This document shows positions 53,501 through 61,146 of a DNA stretch of 64,000 nucleotides, in pieces; the stretch's first letter is position 1, and the number at the start of each line of letters is the position of its first letter. The notes beneath the pieces are model-generated. The model was not told where the DNA came from. It searched no databases and was given only the letters and a program-made list of their open reading frames with translations. The position numbers were made by a program, and so were the translations under genes. Origin of the DNA: JBBQZU01 sp041749535 (GTDB lineage Bacteria; Bacteroidota; Bacteroidia; Flavobacteriales_D; Cryomorphaceae); NCBI GenBank assembly GCA_041749535.1, contig JBGTBE010000011.1, forward strand, positions 51,804 to 115,803. Direction: 5' to 3'.

Positions 53501-55568
53501 GGGATGGGGGCAATCCCAGTTTTATCAGTTTAAGAACAACAACTATTTTCAGACAGAGTACAACCGCCCTGAGCGCAGAATTGACTTCTTCACAGGTACT
53601 GCCAGACTCTCGCACACTGTGTATGGCAATAGTGCCGCCTTTGGCAATGAAATACTGCTGAATACCCAGGTAATTGAATACGGCATCTGCACCACTACCC
53701 CAAGTCTTCACCTTATGGTAATGGACCCTCTCACCCTGAAAGCCTGGGGTACCAGTTTCGGTGGGCAGAATCCACAAAACGACTTTGGCAATGCCAACAA
53801 CAACGGACAGTGCAGGCAGCGGGTGGAGTACTTTTTCATTTTTAGACAGAACAACCCCACGCAAATGCAAGCCCTGGCCGATTTGCTAAACTCTGACATA
53901 ATACCCGACGGGCATTATGTGTTGCTGTACACGGCCAGGTTTGTAAGCTACGACAGTTGGGACAATACCCCAGACCTGTACGCTGCCTTGGATGGCCTTG
54001 GCGCGCAGATGATCGGCAGCCCCGGAGCCCAGGATACAGTTCCTTTCTCCTTGCTTGTGCGAAAGGGCGATCCAAACTTTATTCATGAATTGTATGGAAA
54101 TACATTGACTGATACGCTCAACAACATTGTTGACCTGCCCGCAAGCGGAAGTCTTGGCAGCACCAGTTCCCAGCCTATAGGCCCTTCCTTTGGCTGGAGC
54201 CAGGCCAGCTGGAGGGTGCGAACATTGGAAGCTGCTCCAGGCGATACCGCTCTTGTTAGGATTATCGGAATTCGCGATGATGGTGCTGAAGTGCCGGTGT
54301 TCAGTGGAGAATTTAACCCATTTGCCGTTCAGGAAACCGACCTTTCCTCCCTGCTTGATGCTGAAGAGTATCCTCAAATGAGATTGGAAGCTGAGCTGAA
54401 AGATGCTACTTTTCTCACCCCTACGCAGATAGACCGCTGGCATGTGCTTTACGATCCTGTGCCCGATGCGGCACTCTCACCCAGCGACCATTTTGCCTTC
54501 AAGGCTACAGAAATCAACGAGGGTGAGGATGGATACCTTTCCGTTGCAATACGCAATGTGAGTGAAGTGGATATGGATTCTCTCCTTGTAAAATATTGGA
54601 TCGAAGATGCCGCGCGCAACATCATCCCCTTAGAATATCCCAGGCAAGACTCCCTGCGCGCCGGAGAGGTACTCACCGATACCGTGCACTTTTTAACGCG
54701 GTTTCTAAGCGGTGAGAACGCCCTGTGGGTGGAGGTAAATCCCATTGACCCCCTTTCAGGAAATGCGGACCAGCCCGAACAAGTGCGGTTCAACAACATG
54801 ATGCGTGTTCCATTTATTGTGAACACGGACAACACCAATCCCATTTTGGATGTGACCTTCGATGGGGTATACATTCTCAATGGAGAAGTGGTATCGCCAA
54901 ACCCAGAGATTGGCATGACACTGAAGGATGAGAATCCTTTTCTGCTGATGAACGAGCCTGCAGATACTGCCTATTTTAAGGTTTTTGTTTCAAGTCCCCT
55001 GCAAGAAGATTACCAGAGGGTATACTTCGATACCCCGGATCATCCCGGACTGATGGAGTTTATCCCCGCCGCCGATGAGCGCAACAAGGCAAAGATTATC
55101 TACCGTCCCGTTTTTGTTGAAGATGGCAACTACAGCCTGCTGGTGCAAGCCACCGACAAAAGCGGAAACGCTTCCGGTTCCATAGATTACAACATAGATT
55201 TTCAAGTCATCAATCAGGCAACCATTACTGAAGTATTGAACTATCCAAACCCCTTTACCACGAGCACACAGTTTGTATTTACCCTTACCGGCTCTGAAAT
55301 ACCCGATGAGTTTAAAATCCAGATTATGACCATTTCGGGAAAGGTGGTGAGGGAGATTACCCTTGCAGAATTTGGACCCATTCGCATAGGCCGCAATATT
55401 TCAACTTATCGATGGGATGGGCGCGATGAGTACGGAGACCGTCTGGCAAATGGGGTGTATCTGTACCGGGTTACTGCCCGCCTGTACGGCAAAGACATTG
55501 AACTGCGCGATACCGGCGCATCCCAGTATTTCACCAAAGGGTTTGGGAAGATGGTGTTGATGAGGTAA
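50502..55568 (+). CDS. PorU-like C25-family cysteine peptidase / T9SS sortase
   Basis: A 1688-residue secreted protein beginning with GTG (overlapping the previous stop) and a signal peptide (MRKLIPLIILCSTFQIAVAQ). The N-terminal YRIPIADDGVYRITFNDF region and the C25 domain with His644 (FFGHASSEGFDQ) and Cys674 (LLLGNSCFTGDF) identify the gingipain/PorU fold. PorU cleaves type A sorting domains and attaches anionic LPS. The protein is several hundred residues longer than classical PorU (about 1100-1300). It carries its own C-terminal sorting-like domain (YPNPFTTSTQFVF, ending GKMVLMR). It fits the accessory PorU2-like group. Whether it sorts other cargo or is itself a secreted protease is open. 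Confidence 0.87.
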   Translation: MRKLIPLIILCSTFQIAVAQPYGNEWISYAQRYYRIPIADDGVYRITFNDFANAGIPISGINPQHLQMWASGVQVPLFISGDEDEIFNVNDYVEFVGLKNTGARETVLYPDADAHANDAYSLFNDTLHYFITWSGAGGNARIANESDQNFSAYTPATYCWRRSQIVYSNSYYPGMLDGFGVSLPFYTEGEGWMSNRYGFPQGSIFIDADVPTAGIYRGVDAPSAEAFSISAGASNAPAGTGSNHHLQIRYGNANTLAVNHQYQGYVVNRFSFPIPNAAVGDAVTRIRHEVSNALGVASDYQAVARQGITYPHKMDIGGVNSFRFHYRLNTGATKTRFEFVGVSGTNPVIYTSGSSARRVLLSPNGETVRGLVPNSFGEPDFDCFLVTEESIRPVAPLQPVANNGFFTNFGQSPVDSAFVIITEKSLIGVGGQYAAYRQQRFGTVLADVDELYDQFGWGVRKSGLALRNFASYLLGNWPEPPQFMLLLGKSVRDAREGNVPGSRQNAAYFSQNLVPSLGYPSSDNFITAGLAGTNLEPAIRTGRVSARNETEAQWYLNKVQTFESQPHDAWMKNVLHFGGGNNLNEQQNFAYYLSTYATIVEDSSFAAATHTFLKDDSAPIQINVSEEITTLIEGGTSLLTFFGHASSEGFDQSIDDPQNFNWNGKYPLLLGNSCFTGDFHAPGNGSTSEKYTILNEKGVIGFLASTKLAFEPYLNIYSHKFYEHLSLLNYGNTIGDHMRKTVADIQYSLGPVPNMFMTNTCLTINLQGDPSIVLNSWPYPDVSITGQDIFFTPEEITADVDSFTVHVALTNIARGTNQPFNVVVEHQKPDGTEAVYSGSVNGLLFRDTISFKIPLDPQFGLGVHGFNVLADLPDNQIQEMPGFESVNNQVLGVQLLVSNGGLVPVYPYRFAVVPEPDVTLKASTGNPLEPLSTYRMEIDTTDLYNSPLLQSMEITQTGGVVEWTPNVPYADSTVYFWRSRQLGGDDEWRESSFQYIPDRVGWGQSQFYQFKNNNYFQTEYNRPERRIDFFTGTARLSHTVYGNSAAFGNEILLNTQVIEYGICTTTPSLHLMVMDPLTLKAWGTSFGGQNPQNDFGNANNNGQCRQRVEYFFIFRQNNPTQMQALADLLNSDIIPDGHYVLLYTARFVSYDSWDNTPDLYAALDGLGAQMIGSPGAQDTVPFSLLVRKGDPNFIHELYGNTLTDTLNNIVDLPASGSLGSTSSQPIGPSFGWSQASWRVRTLEAAPGDTALVRIIGIRDDGAEVPVFSGEFNPFAVQETDLSSLLDAEEYPQMRLEAELKDATFLTPTQIDRWHVLYDPVPDAALSPSDHFAFKATEINEGEDGYLSVAIRNVSEVDMDSLLVKYWIEDAARNIIPLEYPRQDSLRAGEVLTDTVHFLTRFLSGENALWVEVNPIDPLSGNADQPEQVRFNNMMRVPFIVNTDNTNPILDVTFDGVYILNGEVVSPNPEIGMTLKDENPFLLMNEPADTAYFKVFVSSPLQEDYQRVYFDTPDHPGLMEFIPAADERNKAKIIYRPVFVEDGNYSLLVQATDKSGNASGSIDYNIDFQVINQATITEVLNYPNPFTTSTQFVFTLTGSEIPDEFKIQIMTISGKVVREITLAEFGPIRIGRNISTYRWDGRDEYGDRLANGVYLYRVTARLYGKDIELRDTGASQYFTKGFGKMVLMR

Positions 55569-55863
55569 TGGTGGCTATGCTGCCTTTTTCGCCTCATTGT
55601 GATGCTGCAGAACATCTTTCCCGATAGAACACTATGTGTGTATCATTAAAGCGGAAGAATTGTTCAATTTCCCCGGAAACCTAAGGATGAATTTCCCCGG
55701 AAAAAGAAATTTATTAGGACCAGCCTAGCGGGAAACAACGGTCTGAAGAGAAAGTTGGGAGTATGATTTCCCCATAAATTTCTGTCCATCGAATCAACGG
55801 AACTGAAAGCGAGCTGATTAGCTGTTTTTGCTAATAAATCTATATTAGCAGAAAATTACGCAC
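55569..55863. other. Intergenic region with TTTCCCCGG repeats, possible IS scar
   Basis: About 295 bp without a gene. It holds two direct copies of AATTTCCCCGGAAA (55666-55679 and 55690-55703), a third partial GATTTCCCC (55765-55773), and a small inverted repeat with the core ATTAGC...GCTAAT (about 55817-55850). Multiple TTTCCCC copies at one end are reminiscent of IS21-family termini. No transposase remnant was recognised in either strand. Confidence 0.35.
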
Positions 55864-56622
55864 GTGAGACATTCAGCATTTATTGCACTTGTTTTTTTAT
55901 TGGCTTCCTGCGCAGGCCCAAAATTTACGGTAGAGACAAGAACCGGACAACCAATTCCTATTGATACCCTGAATGTTTTGGCGGTGATGATCGGGCCTAT
56001 GTACCAGCCCGCCGTACCGTTAATTGACGCCGCAACTTTTAATGGAAAAACCAATAAAATCGCCAACGAAATTATACGTGCACAAGAAGACCGTATAGAT
56101 TCATTAAAAGAAGGACTTATCACTACCCTTAGGGAAAAGCTTCCTGTAGTGGTAAGAACGGCAAATGAACTCGAACGTGAGGGAATTGAAGCGTATAGAG
56201 TGGAAAAAGCAATTCAGTCCGAAAACAAGAATTTTCCATTGGTACTGTTTGGAAAAGGAGATTTAAGCTTTCGGCAATATGGGAAAATGCAAAACCTGAA
56301 TAAAGAAATAGAATCCAATGATGAGCTCGCTGCGAATGTTGCGATTTTCGCCGAAAAATTCAATCTCTCCAATGTCGCCATTTGCTACAACAGGCTTGCA
56401 GTGATAAGTGTTGGCCCTTTTGGTGGAACGGGAATGTTACGTCTGGAAACCTATATTCTCGTTTTTAACCGCAATGGTGAAGTAATAATAGATGCTACTG
56501 GTTTATTAGAACCGATAAGTATATCCGGAAAGGAATTGGAAGATTATACATCAGAACTGGACAAATACAAGGTCATGCAAAATTTATTGGTTCTGGCCTT
56601 ATCTAAACAAATTATGCAATGA
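55864..56622 (+). CDS. Lipoprotein of unknown function
   Basis: A 252-residue lipoprotein starting with GTG; lipobox LLASCAGPK with Cys at about residue 16. The body contains helical charged segments (ANEIIRAQEDRIDSLKEGLI) and the motif FGKGDLSFRQYGKMQNLNKE. It resembles small Bacteroidota envelope lipoproteins of unknown role. The stop overlaps the next gene (ATGA), so the two form a cistron pair. Confidence 0.8.
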   Translation: MRHSAFIALVFLLASCAGPKFTVETRTGQPIPIDTLNVLAVMIGPMYQPAVPLIDAATFNGKTNKIANEIIRAQEDRIDSLKEGLITTLREKLPVVVRTANELEREGIEAYRVEKAIQSENKNFPLVLFGKGDLSFRQYGKMQNLNKEIESNDELAANVAIFAEKFNLSNVAICYNRLAVISVGPFGGTGMLRLETYILVFNRNGEVIIDATGLLEPISISGKELEDYTSELDKYKVMQNLLVLALSKQIMQ

Positions 56623-57077
56623 GGACGGCCCTCATCATTGTTTTGATGTGCCTGTTATCCGGCACGTTAGTGGGCCAGCGCAAGGAACTCAATCTGCCAC
56701 CTCAGAAGAATTACAAGAAAGCCCTATTGGGATTTCAAGCCAGCCCAAATGAACTGGAAGCGAATGATATTTATTTGTTTGCCGACAGCTTAACTTATCA
56801 AAGCGGGGCCGGTCTTACCACATATCAATACGATCAGATAAAGTATATTAAAGTCAATGAGGGAAGCTATGCCGGACTGGGAGCGGCTATTGGAGGCAGT
56901 TTAATGCTTCTCACTTCCCTTTTCGCTATACTTGAAGTATCCAACGACCCAAATAGGGAGTTGAATAACAATGCCGGTTTCACTTTAGCGCTTTTTACAA
57001 TTGGGGGTACCGGTCTGGGAGCATTGGTTGGACTTCCTTTCAAGCGAAAACGCACGTATTACCTGCATTATAGATAG
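56619..57077 (+). CDS. Small membrane-associated protein of unknown function
   Basis: A 152-residue protein with a signal-like hydrophobic N-terminus (MRTALIIVLMCLLSGTLVGQ) and a glycine-rich membrane segment pair (residues 84-107 and 119-143) near the C-terminus. No family was recognised. Translational overlap with the upstream lipoprotein suggests they act together. Followed by the palindrome cluster. Confidence 0.75.
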   Translation: MRTALIIVLMCLLSGTLVGQRKELNLPPQKNYKKALLGFQASPNELEANDIYLFADSLTYQSGAGLTTYQYDQIKYIKVNEGSYAGLGAAIGGSLMLLTSLFAILEVSNDPNRELNNNAGFTLALFTIGGTGLGALVGLPFKRKRTYYLHYR

Positions 57078-57104
57078 GATAGGAGTTTCAAAAAATCACC
57101 TGCT

Positions 57105-57127
57105 CCGCAGAATTTGCAATGCTGCGG
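57105..57127. repeat. REP-like palindrome, copy 1
   Basis: CCGCAGAATTTGCAATGCTGCGG, a near-perfect palindrome with one mismatch. Followed by CTACTTAAAAAA, as in copy 4. Confidence 0.8.
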
Positions 57128-57187
57128 CTACTTAAAAAATAATCTTTGAAACCAGCATTGGTGGTGGCAACAGGAAATCGGCAATAT

Positions 57188-57209
57188 CGCAGCATTGCAA
57201 ATGCTGCGG
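57188..57209. repeat. REP-like palindrome, copy 2
   Basis: CGCAGCATTGCAAATGCTGC followed by GG, the reverse-complement orientation of copies 1 and 4 judged by the off-centre TGCAAA core. It pairs with copy 1 as an inverted couple. Confidence 0.8.
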
Positions 57210-57247
57210 TACACTGCCGAACCCAAAATGAACCACAGCAGTTAGCA

Positions 57248-57811
57248 TTACAAAAAGGGTGAGACCACAATGACTTCCTGAAGCACTGAATCCATTCCCA
57301 TATAATTAGAAGCAGATGAATACAACCAATCTTCAGGTTTCCTTACAAATCCTGACTTCACCGGATTCTCATGAATTTAATTAATCTTCTCCCATGTGAA
57401 TATCGGATCATAAAGTTCTATGGCATGGTTTCCAACCTTCCAAAATTTAAAATCCTTGTGTCTCGTACTATTCTCTCCTCTTTGGATAAACTGACCAATC
57501 ATCCATTCTTTTCTACTTTCCGGACCTGAATTCAATTGTCCAATACAGGCTTTAGCTGTGAATTTCTTTAAATCCCTCAAGGTATCTTGCAATTGGTATG
57601 GCTCGTTGCTGTTGGCAACCAAATGGATATGATTGCTCATTATAACATAAGCATATATGTTCAGGCCTTTTTCTTTTATGCAATATGATAAGGATGAAAT
57701 AATAATATCCCGGTATACCTGACGGGTGAAAATATTTATCCATCCTTCCACGGTAAGCGTAAGGAAATAGGTCTTGTTGGACTTAATGGTGTGTTTTTCT
57801 CCTTGTCGCAT
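57248..57811 (-). pseudogene. REP-associated tyrosine transposase (RAYT, Y1/HUH), nonsense-interrupted
   Basis: An IS200/IS605-like Y1 transposase-fold protein. The HUH pair is in YVIMSNHIHLVANS (His at about residues 61 and 63). The first frame ends at an in-frame TAA (57377-57379) after TWEKIN, where relatives have a Tyr. Translation continues in the same frame with IHENPVKSGFVRKPEDWLYS, which is the family's conserved C-terminus, up to TAA at 57248-57250 (188 codons in total). It is therefore a single-codon ochre pseudogene or needs stop readthrough. It is flanked on both sides by inverted palindrome pairs, the hallmark of RAYT/REP systems. Confidence 0.85.
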
Positions 57812-57884
57812 AGGCTGAAGTTAGTAGATTATTAAACGGGCTAATCTTGTAAAATCAAATTTCCAATTATAAAAGAGTTAGAAG

Positions 57885-57906
57885 CGCAGCATTGCAAATG
57901 CTGCAG
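57885..57906. repeat. REP-like palindrome, copy 3
   Basis: CGCAGCATTGCAAATGCTGC followed by AG, same orientation as copy 2, with one terminal mismatch. Pairs with copy 4. Confidence 0.8.
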
Positions 57907-57945
57907 ATCCCTTCTAAACGAAATTCTATCAGCTCTGCGCCTGCT

Positions 57946-57968
57946 CCGCAGCATTTGCAATGCTGCGG
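57946..57968. repeat. REP-like palindrome, copy 4
   Basis: CCGCAGCATTTGCAATGCTGCGG, perfect outside the centre, with CTACTTAAAAAA following as in copy 1. It lies 32 bp upstream of the lpdA -7 box. Confidence 0.85.
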
Positions 57969-58000
57969 CTACTTAAAAAAAACCTGCTCACCCTAATTCG

Positions 58001-58008
58001 TACCTTTG
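58001..58008 (+). promoter_or_regulatory. -7 box (TACCTTTG) for lpdA
   Basis: TACCTTTG lies 23 bp before the lpdA ATG. The region upstream, where a -33 element would sit, abuts palindrome copy 4. Confidence 0.5.
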
Positions 58009-58031
58009 CCCGCGAAAATTTATTCAACACC

Positions 58032-59435
58032 ATGGAATCATTTGACATAGTAGTGATAGGCTCTGGCCCCGGGGGCTATGTATGTGCCCTTCGCTGTGCA
58101 CAACTGGGCTTCAATACTGCCCTTATAGAAAAATACAATGCCTTGGGTGGCACTTGTCTCAACGTGGGTTGTATCCCTTCCAAAGCCATGCTCGACTCCT
58201 CGGAGCATTACTTCAATGCAGCACATAATTTTAAGGAGCACGGTATAGGTCTCGACAACCTGAAGGTAGACCTTGCACAAATGATCAACCGCAAGAAGAA
58301 GGTGGTGGAGCAAACGGTGGGCGGTATTGATTTTCTGATGAAGAAAAACAAAGTAACTGTATACCACGGTATGGGCAGTTTTGTGGATGCCAACACCGTA
58401 AAAATTACCCCTGCCGAAGGGGATGCTGCCACCATAAAAGGAAAAAATATCGTTATCGCCACCGGCTCCAAGCCCAACTATTTTCCCGGTATGGAACCCG
58501 ATAAGAAACGCATCATCACCAGCACTGAAGCGCTGGAGCTAAAAGAGGTTCCCAAGAAAATGATCATTGTAGGTGGGGGTGTTATTGGCCTCGAACTAGG
58601 TTCGGTATATGCCCGTCTTGGCAGCGAAGTCACGGTTGTAGAATTTACCGATGCCATCATTGGCACCATGGACCGCACTATGGGCAAAGAGCTGCAGAAA
58701 GTGCTTAAAAAAGAAGGCTTTACTTTCCACTTCAAGCACAAAGTTCAGAAGGTGGAGAATAAAGGCAAAAGCGTGAAGGTAACCGCCCTCGACGACAAGG
58801 AGAAGGAAGTGGTTTTCGAAGCTGATTACTGCTTGGTATCCGTTGGGCGAAAGCCATATACTGAAGGCCTGGGCCTCGAGAATATAGGGCTAAAACCCAA
58901 TGCAAAAGGTCAGGTTGAAACCAACGACCACCTTGAAACTTCCGTGAAAGGGGTGTACGCCATAGGTGATGTGGTGAAAGGTGCCATGCTCGCGCACAAG
59001 GCCGAAGAAGAAGGCGTATTTGTGGCTGAGGTCATCGCCGGACAAAAACCCCACATCAACTACCGACTTATACCTAATGTTGTTTACACCTGGCCCGAAG
59101 TGGCTGGTGTGGGTTATACTGAAGAAGAGCTGACCGCACAGGGCAAGGAATTTAAAACCGGTTCATTTCCCATGAAAGCACTGGGTCGTGCCCGCGCCAG
59201 CGGAGACATTTATGGCCTGGTGAAAATTCTCGCCGACAAAGAAACCGATGAAGTACTCGGCATACACATCATTGGCGCCCGCGCCGCCGATCTGATAGCA
59301 GAGGCAGTAGTAGCCATGGAGTACCGCGCCAGCGCTGAAGACATCGCCCGTATGAGCCACGCTCACCCCACCTATGCTGAAGCGATAAAAGAGGCTGCGC
59401 TGGCAGCTACGGCTGATAGGGCGTTGCATATTTAA
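58032..59435 (+). CDS. lpdA: Dihydrolipoyl dehydrogenase
   Basis: A 467-residue FAD disulfide oxidoreductase. FAD motif VVIGSGPGGYVCALRCAQLG; redox cysteines Cys42 and Cys47 in GGTCLNVGCIPSKA; NAD motif IIVGGGVIGLELGSVYARLG; active His/Glu in SHAHPTYAEAIKEAAL. It reoxidises dihydrolipoyl arms of pyruvate/2-oxoglutarate dehydrogenases and of the glycine cleavage system, whose P-protein is at 26481 in this window. Start ATG 58032 chosen for homology and promoter position; the frame is open to 57960 within the palindrome. Confidence 0.97.
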   Translation: MESFDIVVIGSGPGGYVCALRCAQLGFNTALIEKYNALGGTCLNVGCIPSKAMLDSSEHYFNAAHNFKEHGIGLDNLKVDLAQMINRKKKVVEQTVGGIDFLMKKNKVTVYHGMGSFVDANTVKITPAEGDAATIKGKNIVIATGSKPNYFPGMEPDKKRIITSTEALELKEVPKKMIIVGGGVIGLELGSVYARLGSEVTVVEFTDAIIGTMDRTMGKELQKVLKKEGFTFHFKHKVQKVENKGKSVKVTALDDKEKEVVFEADYCLVSVGRKPYTEGLGLENIGLKPNAKGQVETNDHLETSVKGVYAIGDVVKGAMLAHKAEEEGVFVAEVIAGQKPHINYRLIPNVVYTWPEVAGVGYTEEELTAQGKEFKTGSFPMKALGRARASGDIYGLVKILADKETDEVLGIHIIGARAADLIAEAVVAMEYRASAEDIARMSHAHPTYAEAIKEAALAATADRALHI

Positions 59436-59477
59436 GTGGATTCGAAACCAATTACCCTTGCAGGTGTTTGTTGAACA

Positions 59478-60503
59478 ATGACCAAAAAAACAGGCGTACT
59501 CCTTATCAACCTCGGCACTCCTGATAGCCCTTCGGTGGGCGACGTGCGCCGGTACCTTTCTGAATTTCTCAACGACCCCAGGGTCATTGACATTCCATCT
59601 GTGGCCAGAGTGCTGCTGGTAAACGGCATCATTGTGCCCTTCCGCGCGCCGAAGTCGGCGAAAATATACAAGGAGCTTTGGCACAAGTACAATGGTCGCT
59701 CACCCTTGCTCGTGTACGGTGAGATACTTCGTGACAAGCTGCAGGGCCTGCTGCAGAAAGACAATGTAACGGTAGAGCTGGCCATGCGCTACGGCAACCC
59801 AAGCCTTGACAATGTATGCGCCCGTATGGAAAAAGCCGGCTATGATGAAATTATCATTCTGCCGCTCTTCCCACAATATGCATCCGCGAGCACGGGTTCG
59901 GCGCTCGAGAAAACCATGAAACTGATCAGGAGTTGGTATGTGATTCCCGAAATAAAAATCATAAGCCAGTACTGGGATAATCCGGGATATATCGATACAG
60001 TGGTGGCTCGGGCACAAGCGCATAACATGGCCGAATACGACCACGTGCTGTTTTCATACCACGGTTTGCCCGTAAGGCAGGTTGATAAAGTATACGAAGA
60101 CCGTCGCTGCGAAAACCACAGTTGCGAAAGCGAGATAAACGAAGAAAACCGCTTTTGTTACAAGGCGACCTGCTATGCCACTACACGCCTTATTGCAGCT
60201 AAGCTTGGCCTTTCGGAAAAAGATTATACCGTCTGTTTTCAGTCACGCCTCGACAAGAAATGGCTGGAACCTTTCTCTGATAAGGTGGTGGAAGAATGGG
60301 GAAAGAAAGGCGCCAAAAAACTTCTCGTATTCTCACCTGCATTCATCGCAGACTGTCTGGAAACAAGTATCGAAATAGGCGAAGAGTACCAAGAGATTTT
60401 TGAAAAACACGGGGGTGAAAAAGTGCAGCTTGTAGAAAGCCTGAACGACCACCCCATGTGGATCGCAGCGCTGGAGAAGATGGTCAGAGAGAGCATGTCT
60501 TGA
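59478..60503 (+). CDS. hemH: Ferrochelatase
   Basis: A 341-residue ferrochelatase that inserts Fe(II) into protoporphyrin IX, the last step of haem b synthesis. Active-site His195 is in FSYHGLPVRQ and Glu295 in SPAFIADCLETSIEI. Four cysteines (Cys211, Cys216, Cys227, Cys232) cluster just after the active-site His, so an internal metal or Fe-S site is possible, though not the usual C-terminal [2Fe-2S] site. It begins 42 bp after lpdA and may be co-transcribed with it. hemL lies at 31201. Confidence 0.95.
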   Translation: MTKKTGVLLINLGTPDSPSVGDVRRYLSEFLNDPRVIDIPSVARVLLVNGIIVPFRAPKSAKIYKELWHKYNGRSPLLVYGEILRDKLQGLLQKDNVTVELAMRYGNPSLDNVCARMEKAGYDEIIILPLFPQYASASTGSALEKTMKLIRSWYVIPEIKIISQYWDNPGYIDTVVARAQAHNMAEYDHVLFSYHGLPVRQVDKVYEDRRCENHSCESEINEENRFCYKATCYATTRLIAAKLGLSEKDYTVCFQSRLDKKWLEPFSDKVVEEWGKKGAKKLLVFSPAFIADCLETSIEIGEEYQEIFEKHGGEKVQLVESLNDHPMWIAALEKMVRESMS

Positions 60504-60552
60504 TTGTATTTGGTACTAAATACAAGGTACCAGGACAACCACGTCTTTGAAC

Positions 60553-61060
60553 CTAATACACCACCCCCACCATCACCTGCATCGTCTCCGTTTTCCCTTT
60601 GATGCCGGTGGCAGTAAGCACCACGGGGTACACACCGGCCGGTACATCAGCACCCTCCCAAATTTCTATATACCCTTCACCGCTGTTGTCAGCGCCGCTG
60701 TGGAGCAGGTTGCCCCAGCGGTTGTACACCTCCCAGCGCATGCTGCTTACGCCAAAAAGCTCCGCTACGAGTTTATCGTTCACTCCATCACCATTGGGGC
60801 TGAAGATATTGGGCAGGATGATGCGTATGCCGGGGTTTACACGAATGGTGACGGTCGCGGTATCCGCGCAGGCGGGGTCATCTACGTAGGCGATCAGGCT
60901 TACGGTGTAGGTGCCGGTATCGGCGAAGGTGTAAAAGGGGTTTTGTTGAGATGAGAAAGGCAGCCCATTGGCTTCCCATTGCCAGGCATTGGCCTGTGTG
61001 CTTTGGTCTTGAAACTGCACATACAGGGGCGACTCTCCTTCCTGCGGATTGGCATTGAAT
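60553..61060 (-). repeat. Recent duplication of the CHU_C/PKD 3' end, copy 1
   Basis: Nucleotide-level repeat of 61711-62226, same orientation, with a toxin-antitoxin module between the copies. Long identical blocks include GCCCCAGC/ACGGTTGTACAC and AGCTCCGCTACGAGTTTATC. The duplicates are direct repeats and can recombine. Confidence 0.85.
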
Positions 61061-61083
61061 GCAGCGATGGTGCAGCCGAAATC
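60553..61083 (-). pseudogene. Truncated 3' fragment of a T9SS type B cargo gene
   Basis: The frame reads upstream to a stop at 61102-61104 with no ATG start; the recognisable homology begins near 61083 and runs through FNANPQEGESPLYV, a PKD domain (FADTGTYTVSLIAYVDDP) and a complete CHU_C domain (LPNIFSPNGDGVND, NRWGNLLHSG, ending VVY). The signal peptide, EECF domain and upstream modules are missing. It is near-identical in DNA to the 3' part of the full-length gene at 61711-63633 (about nine in ten bases in the stretch compared by eye). It is probably not translated or exported because it lacks a signal peptide. Confidence 0.88.
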
Positions 61084-61108
61084 TTTTAAGCATTGAAGAA
61101 ATTACAAA

Positions 61109-61132
61109 TTAAGTACGTAAATTTGTACTTAA
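61109..61132 (+). promoter_or_regulatory. Palindromic operator overlapping the yefM-yoeB promoter
   Basis: TTAAGTAC and GTACTTAA form a perfect 8 bp inverted repeat with an 8-base spacer. The spacer and right arm contain TAAATTTG (61118-61125), a perfect TAnnTTTG -7 box, with a TTG at 61093 about 22 bases upstream. The layout fits autorepression by the antitoxin or the YefM-YoeB complex. Confidence 0.65.
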
Positions 61133-61146
61133 ATAAAATTACTGAT

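Noticed and set aside
60547..60954. Plus-strand frames (135 and 96 codons) in the truncated cargo region
   Set aside because: They are antisense to the CHU_C/PKD sequence, and equivalent frames appear antisense to the paralogue at 61766-62124.
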